Positions 24,623-33,245 of a stretch of 64,000 bases of DNA are shown one piece after another (within the stretch, counting starts at the first letter, position 1; each line of letters opens with the position of its first letter). Origin of the DNA: CAYRLW01 sp964425215 (GTDB lineage Bacteria; Spirochaetota; Spirochaetia; Treponematales; Breznakiellaceae); contig CAYRLW010000013.1 in NCBI GenBank assembly GCA_964425215.1, positions 1-64,000 of the forward strand, given 5' to 3'. The notes under the pieces are model-generated. The model had not been told where the DNA came from. It worked only from the letters and a program-made list of their open reading frames with translations, and searched no databases. The position numbers and the translations under genes were made by a program.

Positions 24623-26151
24623 TTTTTTCCCCTTGTGGCAAGATATTCGTCTACCGTATTGGTGGCGTAGGCCATCAATTCCTCTTGGGTAAGATTTTTA
24701 TTGTTTTCGACGATTCCCGTTACCTTTCCCTGGTGCATAACCATGATCCGGTCGCTCATGCCCATTACTTCTGGTAATTCGGAGGAGATCATAACGATGG
24801 ATTTTCCTTCCCCCGCCAGCCGGGTAATGAGCCGGTGAATTTCCACCTTGGTTCCCACGTCGATACCCCGGGTGGGTTCATCGAGGAAGAGAATATCCGG
24901 GTTGGTCATTAGCCATCGGGCCACCAGGACCTTCTGCTGGTTCCCACCGCTTAAATTTTGAATCTTCTGTTCCAGGCTGGGCGTTTTTACCTGCACCTTT
25001 TCTACGTACTGGTCACATTCGCCGTTTAAGGCCCGTTCGTTTATTAAGCCAATTTTATTTAAAAAGCGGGGAATATTGGCGATCGCCATATTCAGTTGAA
25101 CGCTCAACATGGGGAAGATCCCCGAACGACGCCGATCTTCCGTCAGCCATGCCATCCCATGGGCGATCGCATCCCGGGGGTTTTTAATATCGACCTTTTG
25201 CCCATCGATGAAAATTTCTCCCCCCTCTTTTTGACGAATTCCAAAGATGGTTTCTATGATTTCCGACCTTCCAGCGCCGACCAGGCCTGCGATCCCAAAA
25301 ATCTCACCCTTACGGACGGTAAAGGATACGTTTTTAAAAAACCGTTTATGGGAAAGATTTTTTACCTCAAATTTAACTTCTCCTATTTCGCAGGGAACCT
25401 TGGGGAACATTTCGGTAATATTTCGGCCCACCATCATGCTGATTAGCCGGTCTACTTTTAGATCCTTTGATGATTCGGATCCGATGTATTCGCCGTCCCG
25501 GTACACGGTAATTCGATCGGCGATTTCGTAAATTTCATCCAATTTATGGGATATAAAAATAATGCTCTTTCCTTGAGCCTTTAATTTTCTCATTATGGCG
25601 AACAGTTGATTTATTTCCCGTTCGGTCAAAGCGGAGGTAGGCTCGTCCATGATGATAAGCTTTGAATTGTAGGAAACCGCCTTAGCTATTTCGATCATCT
25701 GAATTTTCGCGACCGTAAGGGACGCCATGAGCGTCCGGGGGTCCACGTCTAAATCTATTTCTTTTAATACGGTTTTACTGAGCTCGTACATTTTTTTATG
25801 GTCGACCAGGTTGAACTTGTTCAAGGGTTCTCGTCCGAGCCATATATTTTCCATAATGGGTCTATACAAAACGGGGCTTAACTCCTGATGGATCATGGAA
25901 ATTCCCATCTTTAGGGCTTCTGCGGTAGTGTAGGTCCCCAGTTTTTTCCCTTCAAAAATAATTTCCCCGTCGTTGGGGTGGTAAATTCCCGCGATGCATT
26001 TCATCAGCGTGGATTTTCCGGCCCCGTTTTCTCCCATGAGCGCGTGGATTTCCCCCGGGAGAACCTTCAATTGGACTCCCTTTAGAGCTTGCACCCCGGG
26101 GAAGGTTTTTACGATATTTTTCATTTCCAGGAGATACTTTTCGTTCGCCAC
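24619..26151 (-). CDS. Sugar ABC transporter ATP-binding protein (RbsA family, double ATPase)
   Basis: 510 residues from GTG 26151. That start is preferred over an in-frame ATG at 26235 because the family N-terminus (LLEMKNIVKTFPGVQALKGV) begins here and GGGGGG precedes it. Two ABC domains: first Walker A GENGAGKST, signature region LTVAKIQMIEIAKA, Walker B LIIMDEPTSAL; second domain Walker A GLVGAGRSE, signature LSGGNQQKV, Walker B ILFLDEPTRGID. The degenerate second Walker A is normal for RbsA/MglA proteins. It drives import with the permease and binding protein of the same operon. Confidence 0.92.
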   Translation of the reverse strand: MANEKYLLEMKNIVKTFPGVQALKGVQLKVLPGEIHALMGENGAGKSTLMKCIAGIYHPNDGEIIFEGKKLGTYTTAEALKMGISMIHQELSPVLYRPIMENIWLGREPLNKFNLVDHKKMYELSKTVLKEIDLDVDPRTLMASLTVAKIQMIEIAKAVSYNSKLIIMDEPTSALTEREINQLFAIMRKLKAQGKSIIFISHKLDEIYEIADRITVYRDGEYIGSESSKDLKVDRLISMMVGRNITEMFPKVPCEIGEVKFEVKNLSHKRFFKNVSFTVRKGEIFGIAGLVGAGRSEIIETIFGIRQKEGGEIFIDGQKVDIKNPRDAIAHGMAWLTEDRRRSGIFPMLSVQLNMAIANIPRFLNKIGLINERALNGECDQYVEKVQVKTPSLEQKIQNLSGGNQQKVLVARWLMTNPDILFLDEPTRGIDVGTKVEIHRLITRLAGEGKSIVMISSELPEVMGMSDRIMVMHQGKVTGIVENNKNLTQEELMAYATNTVDEYLATRGKK

Positions 26152-26176
26152 AAAATCCCCCCAATGCCTTAAGAAA

Positions 26177-26206
26177 CCCGGAGAGCTTTTCTTTACGCTC
26201 CCCGGG
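26177..26206 (-). promoter_or_regulatory. Intercistronic hairpin before the transporter ATPase
   Basis: CCCGGAGAGC (26177-26186) pairs with GCTCCCCGGG (26197-26206) with one mismatch. It lies between the binding-protein gene and the ATPase gene, where hairpins commonly protect the upstream mRNA and lower downstream expression. Confidence 0.5.
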
Positions 26207-26292
26207 ATAAAAAACCTCTTGCAGTATTTTTGCAATAACTAGACAATTATTTACATAGTATAGAATAGTAAAAATACTGCATGTACATCTAA

Positions 26293-26333
26293 GGTTGCTT
26301 TTTCAAAACTCCCTGAGTTTTGGAAGAGCCTCT
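26293..26333. repeat. 5-nt-loop palindrome, copy 3, after the binding-protein gene
   Basis: CAAAACT-CCCTG-AGTTTTG core with an imperfect outer stem to GG/CC. It begins at the stop codon of the binding-protein gene. The core is the same as in copy 1 (7873). It probably acts as attenuator or mRNA stabiliser inside the operon, so the binding protein is made in excess of the ATPase. Confidence 0.65.
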
Positions 26334-27288
26334 ATTTATACTTGTCCAAATTGTCTTTGGTGATAAGAACAAAGGGTACCCAGGTAACGGAGGGCATAGC
26401 ACCACCATTCATAACGGTGTACGCGACTTCGGCGCCGCCCCGTCCCTGTCCTACGGAGTCTTGCAAAACGGTGGCGGCTAGGGAACCGTTACCCACGGCG
26501 ACTTTTGCGTCGGGAATCGCGTCGACGCCCATGACGTACACGTCGGTTCTGCCGGCGGCTTTCAGCGCTTCTACGGCACCCAGGGCCATTTCGTCGTTGT
26601 TAGCGAGAATCCCGTTCAGATCCTTGCCGTAGGCGGTAAGCCAGTTTTCGGTCAGGCTCATGCCCTGATCCCTCTGCCAGTTCCCCGTTTCTTTGGCCAG
26701 TACTTTAATGCCAGGGTATTTGGACTTTAGAACCTCTTCGTTACCCTGGGTCCGTTTGACGGCCCCTTCGTTATCCAGCTTGCCTTCCAGAATACAGACG
26801 TTGCCCTTGCCATTCAGGAGTTTTCCCATGGCTTCGCCCTGCAATTGGCCGGCGATTATTTCTTGGGATCCCACGTAGTAGACGTTCTTGGGAAGTTCCT
26901 TCTCGCCGAAGGGGTTGCGGTTTACAAATACCAGGGGTACCTTCGCGTTGGCCGCCGCTTTGATAATCGGGTCCATGGCGCTGGTGTTAACAGGAATGAC
27001 GATAAGGGCCTTTACCCCCTGGGTAATCAGGGTGTTCACCATATCCTGTTCCCGAACCACGTCTTCCTGGGCGTCCAAGGTGATGAATTCTACCTCGGGT
27101 TTTTCGGCGAAGTATTTCTTCGCCGCTTCCATTACGTAGGTTTGGAAGGTGTCGTTAAAGTTATTGCAAACGTACCCGACCTTTACCTTCCCCTTGGTTT
27201 GCGCCGTTCCTGCGTCCTTTGCCCCCGATGCGAATAGGGTGGCAATCCCAAACATCGATACGACTAGAATTCCAACAGCTCTCTTCAT
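26332..27288 (-). CDS. Periplasmic sugar-binding protein (RbsB/IbpA type)
   Basis: 318 residues from ATG 27288, chosen because AAGGAGGCTC lies 3 nt upstream and a signal peptide follows (MKRAVGILVVSMFGIATLFASGA). The mature type 1 binding fold shows KVGYVCNNFNDTFQTYVMEA, LITQGVKALIVIPVNTSAMD, VNRNPFGEKELP and the closing hinge GILANNDEMALGAVEAL and VMGVDAIPDA. It captures a sugar or cyclitol for the ABC importer encoded downstream. It is first in the operon, directly behind a LacI-type operator. A lipoprotein form is unlikely as no Cys follows the signal. Confidence 0.9.
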   Translation of the reverse strand: MKRAVGILVVSMFGIATLFASGAKDAGTAQTKGKVKVGYVCNNFNDTFQTYVMEAAKKYFAEKPEVEFITLDAQEDVVREQDMVNTLITQGVKALIVIPVNTSAMDPIIKAAANAKVPLVFVNRNPFGEKELPKNVYYVGSQEIIAGQLQGEAMGKLLNGKGNVCILEGKLDNEGAVKRTQGNEEVLKSKYPGIKVLAKETGNWQRDQGMSLTENWLTAYGKDLNGILANNDEMALGAVEALKAAGRTDVYVMGVDAIPDAKVAVGNGSLAATVLQDSVGQGRGGAEVAYTVMNGGAMPSVTWVPFVLITKDNLDKYK

Positions 27289-27331
27289 ATGAGCCTCCTT
27301 CTTTCTTTTTACCGCTAAAACGCGGTAAATT

Positions 27332-27381
27332 TGCAAACGTTTGCAGAATTTAAGTATTCAATGACTTTTTTAATTTGTCAA
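27332..27381 (-). promoter_or_regulatory. Promoter and LacI-type operator of the transporter operon
   Basis: On the minus strand, -35 TTGACA (27381-27376), 17-nt spacer, -10 AATACT (27358-27353). A perfect 14-bp palindrome TGCAAACGTTTGCA (27345-27332) follows at the expected start site. The central CG and half-site match the LacI/CcpA-family operator style, so bound repressor would block initiation. Confidence 0.75.
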
Positions 27382-27520
27382 CAAAAATTTTAGATTTTTT
27401 AACATCTTCGTCGGTGATCGACCGGCAATACGGGGAACAAAGTATAAGTTTATAGTAGAAATAGGTCTATGAGTACTTAAAAAATACCGAATTAGGACCC
27501 CCAAATCGATAAAATTGTAC

Positions 27521-27574
27521 TTTACAAAACAAACTGGTCGTATTAGTATGAATGTGTATTTGGTAACGTTTGCA
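27521..27574 (+). promoter_or_regulatory. Promoter and LacI-type operator of the iol operon
   Basis: -35 TTTACA (27521-27526), 17-nt spacer, -10 TAGTAT (27544-27549). The operator TGGTAACGTTTGCA (27561-27574) matches the opposite operator at 12 of 14 positions. It lies at about +5 to +18, so one repressor can control both divergent operons. Confidence 0.7.
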
Positions 27575-27589
27575 ATATTGGAGGGCCTT

Positions 27590-28609
27590 ATGGAAAATAA
27601 ACTGCGAATCGGCGTCATCGGCGCCGGGCGGATCGGCAAAATTCACGGTGAAAATATCGCTTCGTTTATTCCGCAAGCCACGTTAGAAGCCGTGGCAGAC
27701 GTAAAGCTAACCCCCGAGATGGAAGCTTGGGCTAAGAGACTGGGGGCACGGCTGGTAACCCGGGATGTGGACGCCCTGCTGGGGGATAAAAATATCGATG
27801 CGGTGGTAATCTGCAGTTCCACGGATACCCATGCGGATTTAACCATCGCGGCGGCTAGGGCGGGAAAGCATATTTTCTGCGAAAAGCCCATCGATATGTC
27901 GGTTCCCAAGGTTAAGTCCGCCTTGGAGGCGGTAAAAAAGGCGGGGGTAAAACTGCAGGTGGGCTTTAACCGCCGCTTTGACCACAACTTTGCCAAAATT
28001 CGAGAGCTGACCCTGGCGGGACAGGTGGGGGACGTGCACGTGGTTAAAATTACCTCCCGGGATCCGGCCCCGCCGCCGCCGGCGTACGTGGCGGTTTCCG
28101 GGGGTATCTTTATCGATATGATGATCCACGACTTTGATATGGCCCGGTTCCAGGCGGGGAGCGAGATCGTGGAGGTCCACGCTACGGGGGCGGTGCTGGT
28201 GGACCCGGAGATCGGCAAGGCCGGAGACGTGGATACGGCCATCGTGACGCTGAAGTTTGCCAACGGCGCCATCGGGGTCATCGACAATTCCCGGAAAGCG
28301 GTTTACGGATACGACCAGCGGGTGGAGGTTTTTGGATCCAAGGGAGCCGCCCAGGCGGAAAACGACGCGGCCAGTACCGTACGGCTTTCTAACGACAACG
28401 GTGTAATCGGTGAAAAACCTCTGTACTTCTTTTTAGAGCGGTATAAAAACGCCTTTATCGACGAAATGAAGGCCTTTGTGGTCGCTGTTTTGGAGGATAA
28501 ACCGGTTCCTGTTTCCGGCGAGGATGGTTTACAAAACCTTTTGGTCGGTTTGGCGGCGACCCGGTCCCTAAAGGAACATCGTTCCGTCCGGATCGACGAA
28601 ATTCGGTAG
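27590..28609 (+). CDS. iolG: Inositol 2-dehydrogenase-like (Gfo/Idh/MocA)
   Basis: 339 residues from ATG 27590, chosen because GGAGGG lies 5-10 nt upstream and the Rossmann motif IGVIGAGRIGKIHGENI starts at residue 6. An in-frame start further upstream would lie inside the operator. Catalytic Lys is in IFCEKPIDMSVP (about residue 98); the substrate domain has GGIFIDMMIHDFDMARF with His and Asp. Family members oxidise myo-inositol to 2-keto-myo-inositol. It is first gene of the eight-gene iol operon; iolB follows after 9 nt. Confidence 0.88.
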   Translation: MENKLRIGVIGAGRIGKIHGENIASFIPQATLEAVADVKLTPEMEAWAKRLGARLVTRDVDALLGDKNIDAVVICSSTDTHADLTIAAARAGKHIFCEKPIDMSVPKVKSALEAVKKAGVKLQVGFNRRFDHNFAKIRELTLAGQVGDVHVVKITSRDPAPPPPAYVAVSGGIFIDMMIHDFDMARFQAGSEIVEVHATGAVLVDPEIGKAGDVDTAIVTLKFANGAIGVIDNSRKAVYGYDQRVEVFGSKGAAQAENDAASTVRLSNDNGVIGEKPLYFFLERYKNAFIDEMKAFVVAVLEDKPVPVSGEDGLQNLLVGLAATRSLKEHRSVRIDEIR

Positions 28610-28618
28610 TTAAATTCC

Positions 28619-29425
28619 ATGCAAATACGACATAGAACACCCTTTGCCCAGGGTTTTACGGCCCTGGTGGAACGAAGGGGACAGACAGCGGAAATGCTGA
28701 TGGATTTTGGTGTCCTGAATCTGGCTCCGGGGGCGGAGTATACCGACGTTTCGGATGGGGACGAGCGGGCCTATCTGGTCGCCGGAGGAAGCGGCCATAT
28801 CCGGTGGGACGGCGGAGAGGCGGAGCTTTCCCGACCCAACCTGTTCGACTATTCCCCCTGGTGCCTGCTGGTTCCCCGGGGTTGCAAGGTCACGATCACC
28901 GCGGCGGGCGGGGGAATGGAACTGTACCGCATGGCCACGGAAAACCCCCGGACCTACGAGCCTCGGTTGTACACCCCCCAGGAATGTCAAAGCGAGTTTC
29001 GGGGAGAGGGGACCATGCGGGAAACCTCTACCCGAATTGTGCGGACCATTTTTGACGATACCACCCGGAAGGATACGAATTTGGTTTTGGGCGAAGTGAT
29101 CGGCGTCCCGGGCAAATGGTCCAGCTATCCGCCCCATCATCATCCTCAGCCGGAGATTTACCACTACCGGTTCCTGCCGGCCCAGGGGTTCGGACTTACG
29201 GCCATCGGGGACCGGCCTTATATTATCCACGACCGGGACACGATCCTGATCCGCGAGGGGGAGGATCACCCCCAGGTAACCGCCCCGGGGTACGCCATGT
29301 GGTATCTCTGGGTAATCCGTCATTTGGACGGAAATCGCTACGGAATCCAAACCTTTACCGAGGCCCATCAGTGGGTAACCGGGCCTGAATCGGCGATTTG
29401 GAATCCCAAGAAGGAAGGTAAATAA
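28619..29425 (+). CDS. iolB: 5-deoxy-glucuronate isomerase
   Basis: 268 residues, the usual size of IolB. Two cupin halves; the metal-binding cluster is in KWSSYPPHHHPQPEIYHYRF, with a second EGEDHPQVTAPGY. It converts 5-deoxy-D-glucuronate to 2-deoxy-5-keto-D-gluconate (DKG) after IolD. No strong Shine-Dalgarno precedes ATG 28619, so coupled translation from iolG is likely. iolD starts 2 nt after its stop. The next steps, kinase IolC and aldolase IolJ, are not in this window. Confidence 0.93.
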   Translation: MQIRHRTPFAQGFTALVERRGQTAEMLMDFGVLNLAPGAEYTDVSDGDERAYLVAGGSGHIRWDGGEAELSRPNLFDYSPWCLLVPRGCKVTITAAGGGMELYRMATENPRTYEPRLYTPQECQSEFRGEGTMRETSTRIVRTIFDDTTRKDTNLVLGEVIGVPGKWSSYPPHHHPQPEIYHYRFLPAQGFGLTAIGDRPYIIHDRDTILIREGEDHPQVTAPGYAMWYLWVIRHLDGNRYGIQTFTEAHQWVTGPESAIWNPKKEGK

Positions 29426-29426
29426 A

Positions 29427-31286
29427 ATGGCACGATTGACCATGGCCCAGGCTCTTCTCCGTTTTTTGGATAACCAATATATCGAGGTGGACGGGGAGGA
29501 GATAAAATTCGTCAACGGGGTTTTCGGCATTTTTGGCCACGGGGTGGTGGTCGGTCTGGGGGAAGCCCTGGCGTCTAAAGAAAACAAACTACCCTTTTAT
29601 CAGGCTAAGAACGAGCAGGGGGCGGGCCACGCAGCAATCGGGTACGCCAAGCAGAACGACCGTAAACGGATAATGGCGGTGACCAGCTCCATTGGCCCGG
29701 GGGCGCTGAACATGGTTACCGCCGCGGGGACGGCGACGGTAAACCGGATTCCCGTCCTGTTTTTGCCGGCCGATGCGTATGCGGACCGACAGCCCGACCC
29801 GGTACTCCAGCAGGTGGAACTGCCCACCGACTATACCAACACGGCCAACGACGCCTTCCGCGCGGTCAGCCGGTATTGGGACCGGGTCGCCCGGCCGGAA
29901 CAGTTGATGACCGCCATGATAAACGCCATGCGGGTACTCACCGACCCGGCGGACACGGGGGCGGTTACCGTAGCCTTGCCCCAGGATGTGCAAGGGGAGG
30001 CCTACGACTACCCGGAGGAATTTTTAGCCAAGCGGGTACACCATATCGAACGGCGGATTCCTTCGCGATCCCAGATCGAGCGGTTGGTTCAGGCCCTTCG
30101 GGGAGCCCAGCGGCCCCTGGTGATCTGCGGCGGCGGGGTTCGGTACTCCGGGGCGGGACAGGAGCTCAAAACTTTCTGCCAAAAATACCATATCCCCTTT
30201 GGGGAGACCCAGGCGGGGAAGGGGACCATTCTGTGGGACCATCCCTACAACCTTTCGGGTATCGGAACCACGGGTAGCCTGGCGGCGAATCGTTTGGCCA
30301 AACAGGCGGACCTGGTCATTGCCGTGGGAAGCCGGATGGGAGACTTTACCACCTGTTCCAAGTGGCTTTTCCAACATCCCGGGTGCCGCTTTGTGGCTGT
30401 CAACGTGGCCCCCTTTGATGCGTACAAAATGAACGCCGAACCCATCATCGCCGACGCCAAATTAACCCTCCAGGCGCTTAATCGGGCGCCGGGGCTCCGG
30501 ACCTATCGCTCCCAATGGGGGGATGCCATAGAAAGGGTCCGCTCCGAGTGGAAGGCTGAAGTGGATAGACTCTACGCGCAGGAAGACCCCCAGGGGCTCT
30601 CCCAGGCCCGGGCGTTGGGGGAGTTAAACGATGTCCTGCTTCCCAAAAACACCATTGTGGTATCCGGCTCCGGGTCCATCCCCTCGGACATGCAGAGGGT
30701 ATGGAGAACCCGAGTGGCGGGGACGTACCACATGGAGTACGGGTTTTCCTGTATGGGTTACGAGATCGCCGCGGCTTTGGGAACAAAAATCGCCCAATCG
30801 GACCGGCAGGTGGTGGCCATCGTGGGGGATGGGGCCTACACCATGCTCCATACGGAACTGCTTACCTCGATCCAAGAGGGAAAAAAGATCATCGTGGTGG
30901 TTTTGGACAATTCGGGGTTCCATTGTATCGATAACCTGCAGAACAGTCAGGGTATCGTTCATTACGGAAACGAATGGCGCCAACGGGACGGGGCTACCGG
31001 CCGCTTAGACGGCCCCCCCGTGGCGGTGGATTTTGCTAAAAACGCCGAAAGCTGGGGGGCCCTGGGGCTCCGGGCGCGGACCGTGGACGAATTCCGCCGG
31101 GCGGTCCGCCGGGCCTTAAAGGAAAGCCGTTCCGTGGTGATCGACGCGAAGGTCAGCCCCAAATCGATGACCCAGGGCTACGAATCCTGGTGGCGGGTAG
31201 GGACCGCGGAAGTGTCTTCCAACCCAGAGGTGGTAAAATCTGCCGAGGCGATGAAACGGGAAACAGCCCGGGCACGGAAATTTTAA
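29427..31286 (+). CDS. iolD: 3D-(3,5/4)-trihydroxycyclohexane-1,2-dione hydrolase
   Basis: 619 residues, a thiamine-diphosphate enzyme of the acetolactate-synthase fold. The N-terminal domain has the activating Glu in FYQAKNEQGAGHAAIGYAK. The C-terminal domain has the ThDP/Mg motif GDGAYTMLHTELLTSIQEG ending VVVLDN. It opens the cyclitol ring to 5-deoxy-glucuronate. AAGGAAGG precedes the ATG. It lies between iolB and iolE in the catabolic order of the classical pathway. No truncation is seen; the length matches Bacillus IolD (about 640). Confidence 0.95.
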   Translation: MARLTMAQALLRFLDNQYIEVDGEEIKFVNGVFGIFGHGVVVGLGEALASKENKLPFYQAKNEQGAGHAAIGYAKQNDRKRIMAVTSSIGPGALNMVTAAGTATVNRIPVLFLPADAYADRQPDPVLQQVELPTDYTNTANDAFRAVSRYWDRVARPEQLMTAMINAMRVLTDPADTGAVTVALPQDVQGEAYDYPEEFLAKRVHHIERRIPSRSQIERLVQALRGAQRPLVICGGGVRYSGAGQELKTFCQKYHIPFGETQAGKGTILWDHPYNLSGIGTTGSLAANRLAKQADLVIAVGSRMGDFTTCSKWLFQHPGCRFVAVNVAPFDAYKMNAEPIIADAKLTLQALNRAPGLRTYRSQWGDAIERVRSEWKAEVDRLYAQEDPQGLSQARALGELNDVLLPKNTIVVSGSGSIPSDMQRVWRTRVAGTYHMEYGFSCMGYEIAAALGTKIAQSDRQVVAIVGDGAYTMLHTELLTSIQEGKKIIVVVLDNSGFHCIDNLQNSQGIVHYGNEWRQRDGATGRLDGPPVAVDFAKNAESWGALGLRARTVDEFRRAVRRALKESRSVVIDAKVSPKSMTQGYESWWRVGTAEVSSNPEVVKSAEAMKRETARARKF

Positions 31287-31305
31287 GATACGGGAGCATA
31301 GCATC

Positions 31306-32199
31306 ATGGAAACTAAACCGATTCGATTAGCCATAGCCCCCATCGGCTGGACCAACGATGACCTGCCCGAACTGGGGGGAGAGATACCCTTTGAGCAGTG
31401 CGTCAGCGAAATGGCCCTGGCGGGGTACGAGGGAAGCGAAGTGGGGAACAAGTACCCCAAGGATCCGGAGATTTTGAACCGGGCTTTAAAACTCCGGGGT
31501 CTGACTATCTGCAACGCCTGGTTCAGCTCCTTTCTTACCACCAAGAGCTATGCGGAGGTGGAGGCGGAGTTCATCAAACACCGGGACTTTTTGTACGCCG
31601 TGGGGGCCCGGGTCATCGGGGCCGCGGAACAGGGTCATTCGATCCAGGGACGGCAGGATTTGTCGGTCTTTGACCATAAACCCAGGTTTACGGACGATGA
31701 ATGGAAGCGATTAGCGGAAGGCCTTAACCGGTTGGGCGAACGGGCGGCGGAAAAGGGGATGAAGCTGACCTACCATCACCACATGGGAACGGGGGTGCAG
31801 ACCGCCTCCGAAATCGACCGGCTGATGGAAAGCACGGAGCCCGACAAGCTGGGCCTGTTGTACGACACGGGGCACCTGGTGTTTTCGGGGGAAGATTACC
31901 TGGGCATCCTTAAAAAATGGGTGGGCCGGATTCGGCACGTCCATTTAAAGGACGTGCGGGCTTCCCTGCGGGAGCGGGCTATACAGGAAAAATGGTCCTT
32001 CCTGCGATCGGTAAAGGAGGGGGTCTTTACGGTCCCCGGGGACGGAAACGTGGACTTTGTCCCTGTTTTTGATGTTCTAAAAAAAGCGAACTATTCGGGT
32101 TGGTGGGTCGTAGAGGCGGAACAGGATCCGGCCAAGGCGAACCCCCTGGAATACGCCCTCAAGGCGAGGCGGTATATCAAAGAGAAAGCGGGAATTTAG
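31306..32199 (+). CDS. iolE: Inosose dehydratase
   Basis: 297 residues, an AP-endonuclease-2-type TIM barrel as in IolE. Landmarks: LAIAPIGWTNDDLPELGG, GYEGSEVGNKYP, LTYHHHMGTGVQT, LLYDTGHLVFSG and RIRHVHLKDV; these His/Glu/Asp bind the divalent metal. It dehydrates 2-keto-myo-inositol to the diketone used by IolD. With iolG, iolB and iolD this gives the first four steps of inositol breakdown. A 19-nt gap separates it from iolD, 10 nt from the class II GAPDH. Confidence 0.93.
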   Translation: METKPIRLAIAPIGWTNDDLPELGGEIPFEQCVSEMALAGYEGSEVGNKYPKDPEILNRALKLRGLTICNAWFSSFLTTKSYAEVEAEFIKHRDFLYAVGARVIGAAEQGHSIQGRQDLSVFDHKPRFTDDEWKRLAEGLNRLGERAAEKGMKLTYHHHMGTGVQTASEIDRLMESTEPDKLGLLYDTGHLVFSGEDYLGILKKWVGRIRHVHLKDVRASLRERAIQEKWSFLRSVKEGVFTVPGDGNVDFVPVFDVLKKANYSGWWVVEAEQDPAKANPLEYALKARRYIKEKAGI

Positions 32200-32209
32200 G
32201 AGGAAAGCT

Positions 32210-33241
32210 ATGGCGAAAGTACGGGTAGGAGTAGCGGGTTACGGAGTTATCGGGCAAAGGCTGGCCGACGGGGTGGCCCTGCAGAAGGATATGGAGCTGG
32301 TAGGGGTGGCCGACGTGGCCCCGACCCTTTCGGTGCGGGCACTCAAAGAAAAGGGCATGCCCTACGCGTTCTACACGGCCCTGCCGGAAAAACGGGCGGA
32401 CCTGGACTCTGCGGGGATCCCCGTTTCGGGAACCCTGGAAGACCTGGTTCAAAAGGTGGATATCATGCTGGACGCCACCAGCGCCGGGGTGGGGGCCAAA
32501 AACAAGGAGCTCTACGCCAAGTACGGCAAAAAGGGGGTTTTCCAGGGGGGCGAGAAAAACAACGTGGCGGATGTGTTCTTCCACGGGTACGCCAACTACG
32601 AAAAGGGTCTCGGCGCCCAGTTCCTTAAACTTACCTCCTGCAATACCACCGGCGTCATTCGGGCGGTGGACTGCATCGACCGGAAAGTGGGGGCCGAAAA
32701 GGTGGCCATGACCATTATCCGCCGGGTCGCCGATCCGGGGGACTATCACCGTGGGCTGACCAACGCTCTGCAAATCGACAGCGCCCCCAGTCACCAGGCT
32801 TTGGACCTGATGACCATTATGCCCCACGTGGACGCCACGGGTATCCTGGTTCATACGCCGGTTACCCACGGGCACATCATCACCGTGGTTCTAACGCCTA
32901 AAAAAGACATTTCCGTGGAAGACGCCATCGAGTTTTTCTCCGAGCACCCGCGGATCCGCGTCGTTTCGTTGGCCGAGGGCTTTTTGGGGAACGCGAGCCT
33001 CTTCCGGTACGCCCGGGACCTGGGCAACCCCCGGGGGGATATGTACGAAATCGCTATTTGGAAGGACGCGATCGTAAAAAGCGGTCGGGACCTGATGTTC
33101 GCCCTGAACGTGCCCCAGGAAGCGGTGGTGATCCCCGAAAATATGGACGCTATCCGCTCTGCGATGAAAATGCAGATGGACCGGATAGAAGGGACCAATA
33201 CGACGAACAAATACCTGGGAATCGGTAAGTGGAAGGCCTAG
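32210..33241 (+). CDS. Archaeal-type (class II) glyceraldehyde-3-phosphate dehydrogenase
   Basis: 343 residues. The N-terminus VRVGVAGYGVIGQRLADGV and the active site TSCNTTGVIRAV (Cys144) are those of the archaeal class II phosphorylating GAPDH, not of bacterial GapA (which has SCTTNCLAP). Other matches are LDATSAGVGAKN, FQGGEKNNVA and MPHVDATG. It should turn glyceraldehyde 3-phosphate to 1,3-bisphosphoglycerate with NAD or NADP. GGAGGAAAG precedes ATG. It is followed after 4 nt by an archaeal-type PGK, so a two-enzyme module was probably acquired or retained as a unit. Confidence 0.9.
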   Translation: MAKVRVGVAGYGVIGQRLADGVALQKDMELVGVADVAPTLSVRALKEKGMPYAFYTALPEKRADLDSAGIPVSGTLEDLVQKVDIMLDATSAGVGAKNKELYAKYGKKGVFQGGEKNNVADVFFHGYANYEKGLGAQFLKLTSCNTTGVIRAVDCIDRKVGAEKVAMTIIRRVADPGDYHRGLTNALQIDSAPSHQALDLMTIMPHVDATGILVHTPVTHGHIITVVLTPKKDISVEDAIEFFSEHPRIRVVSLAEGFLGNASLFRYARDLGNPRGDMYEIAIWKDAIVKSGRDLMFALNVPQEAVVIPENMDAIRSAMKMQMDRIEGTNTTNKYLGIGKWKA

Positions 33242-33245
33242 GGCT

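Noticed and set aside
28610..29587. 325-codon minus frame opposite iolB
   Set aside because: It is a GC-rich shadow of iolB and the iolD start; the coding strand is proven by family motifs.
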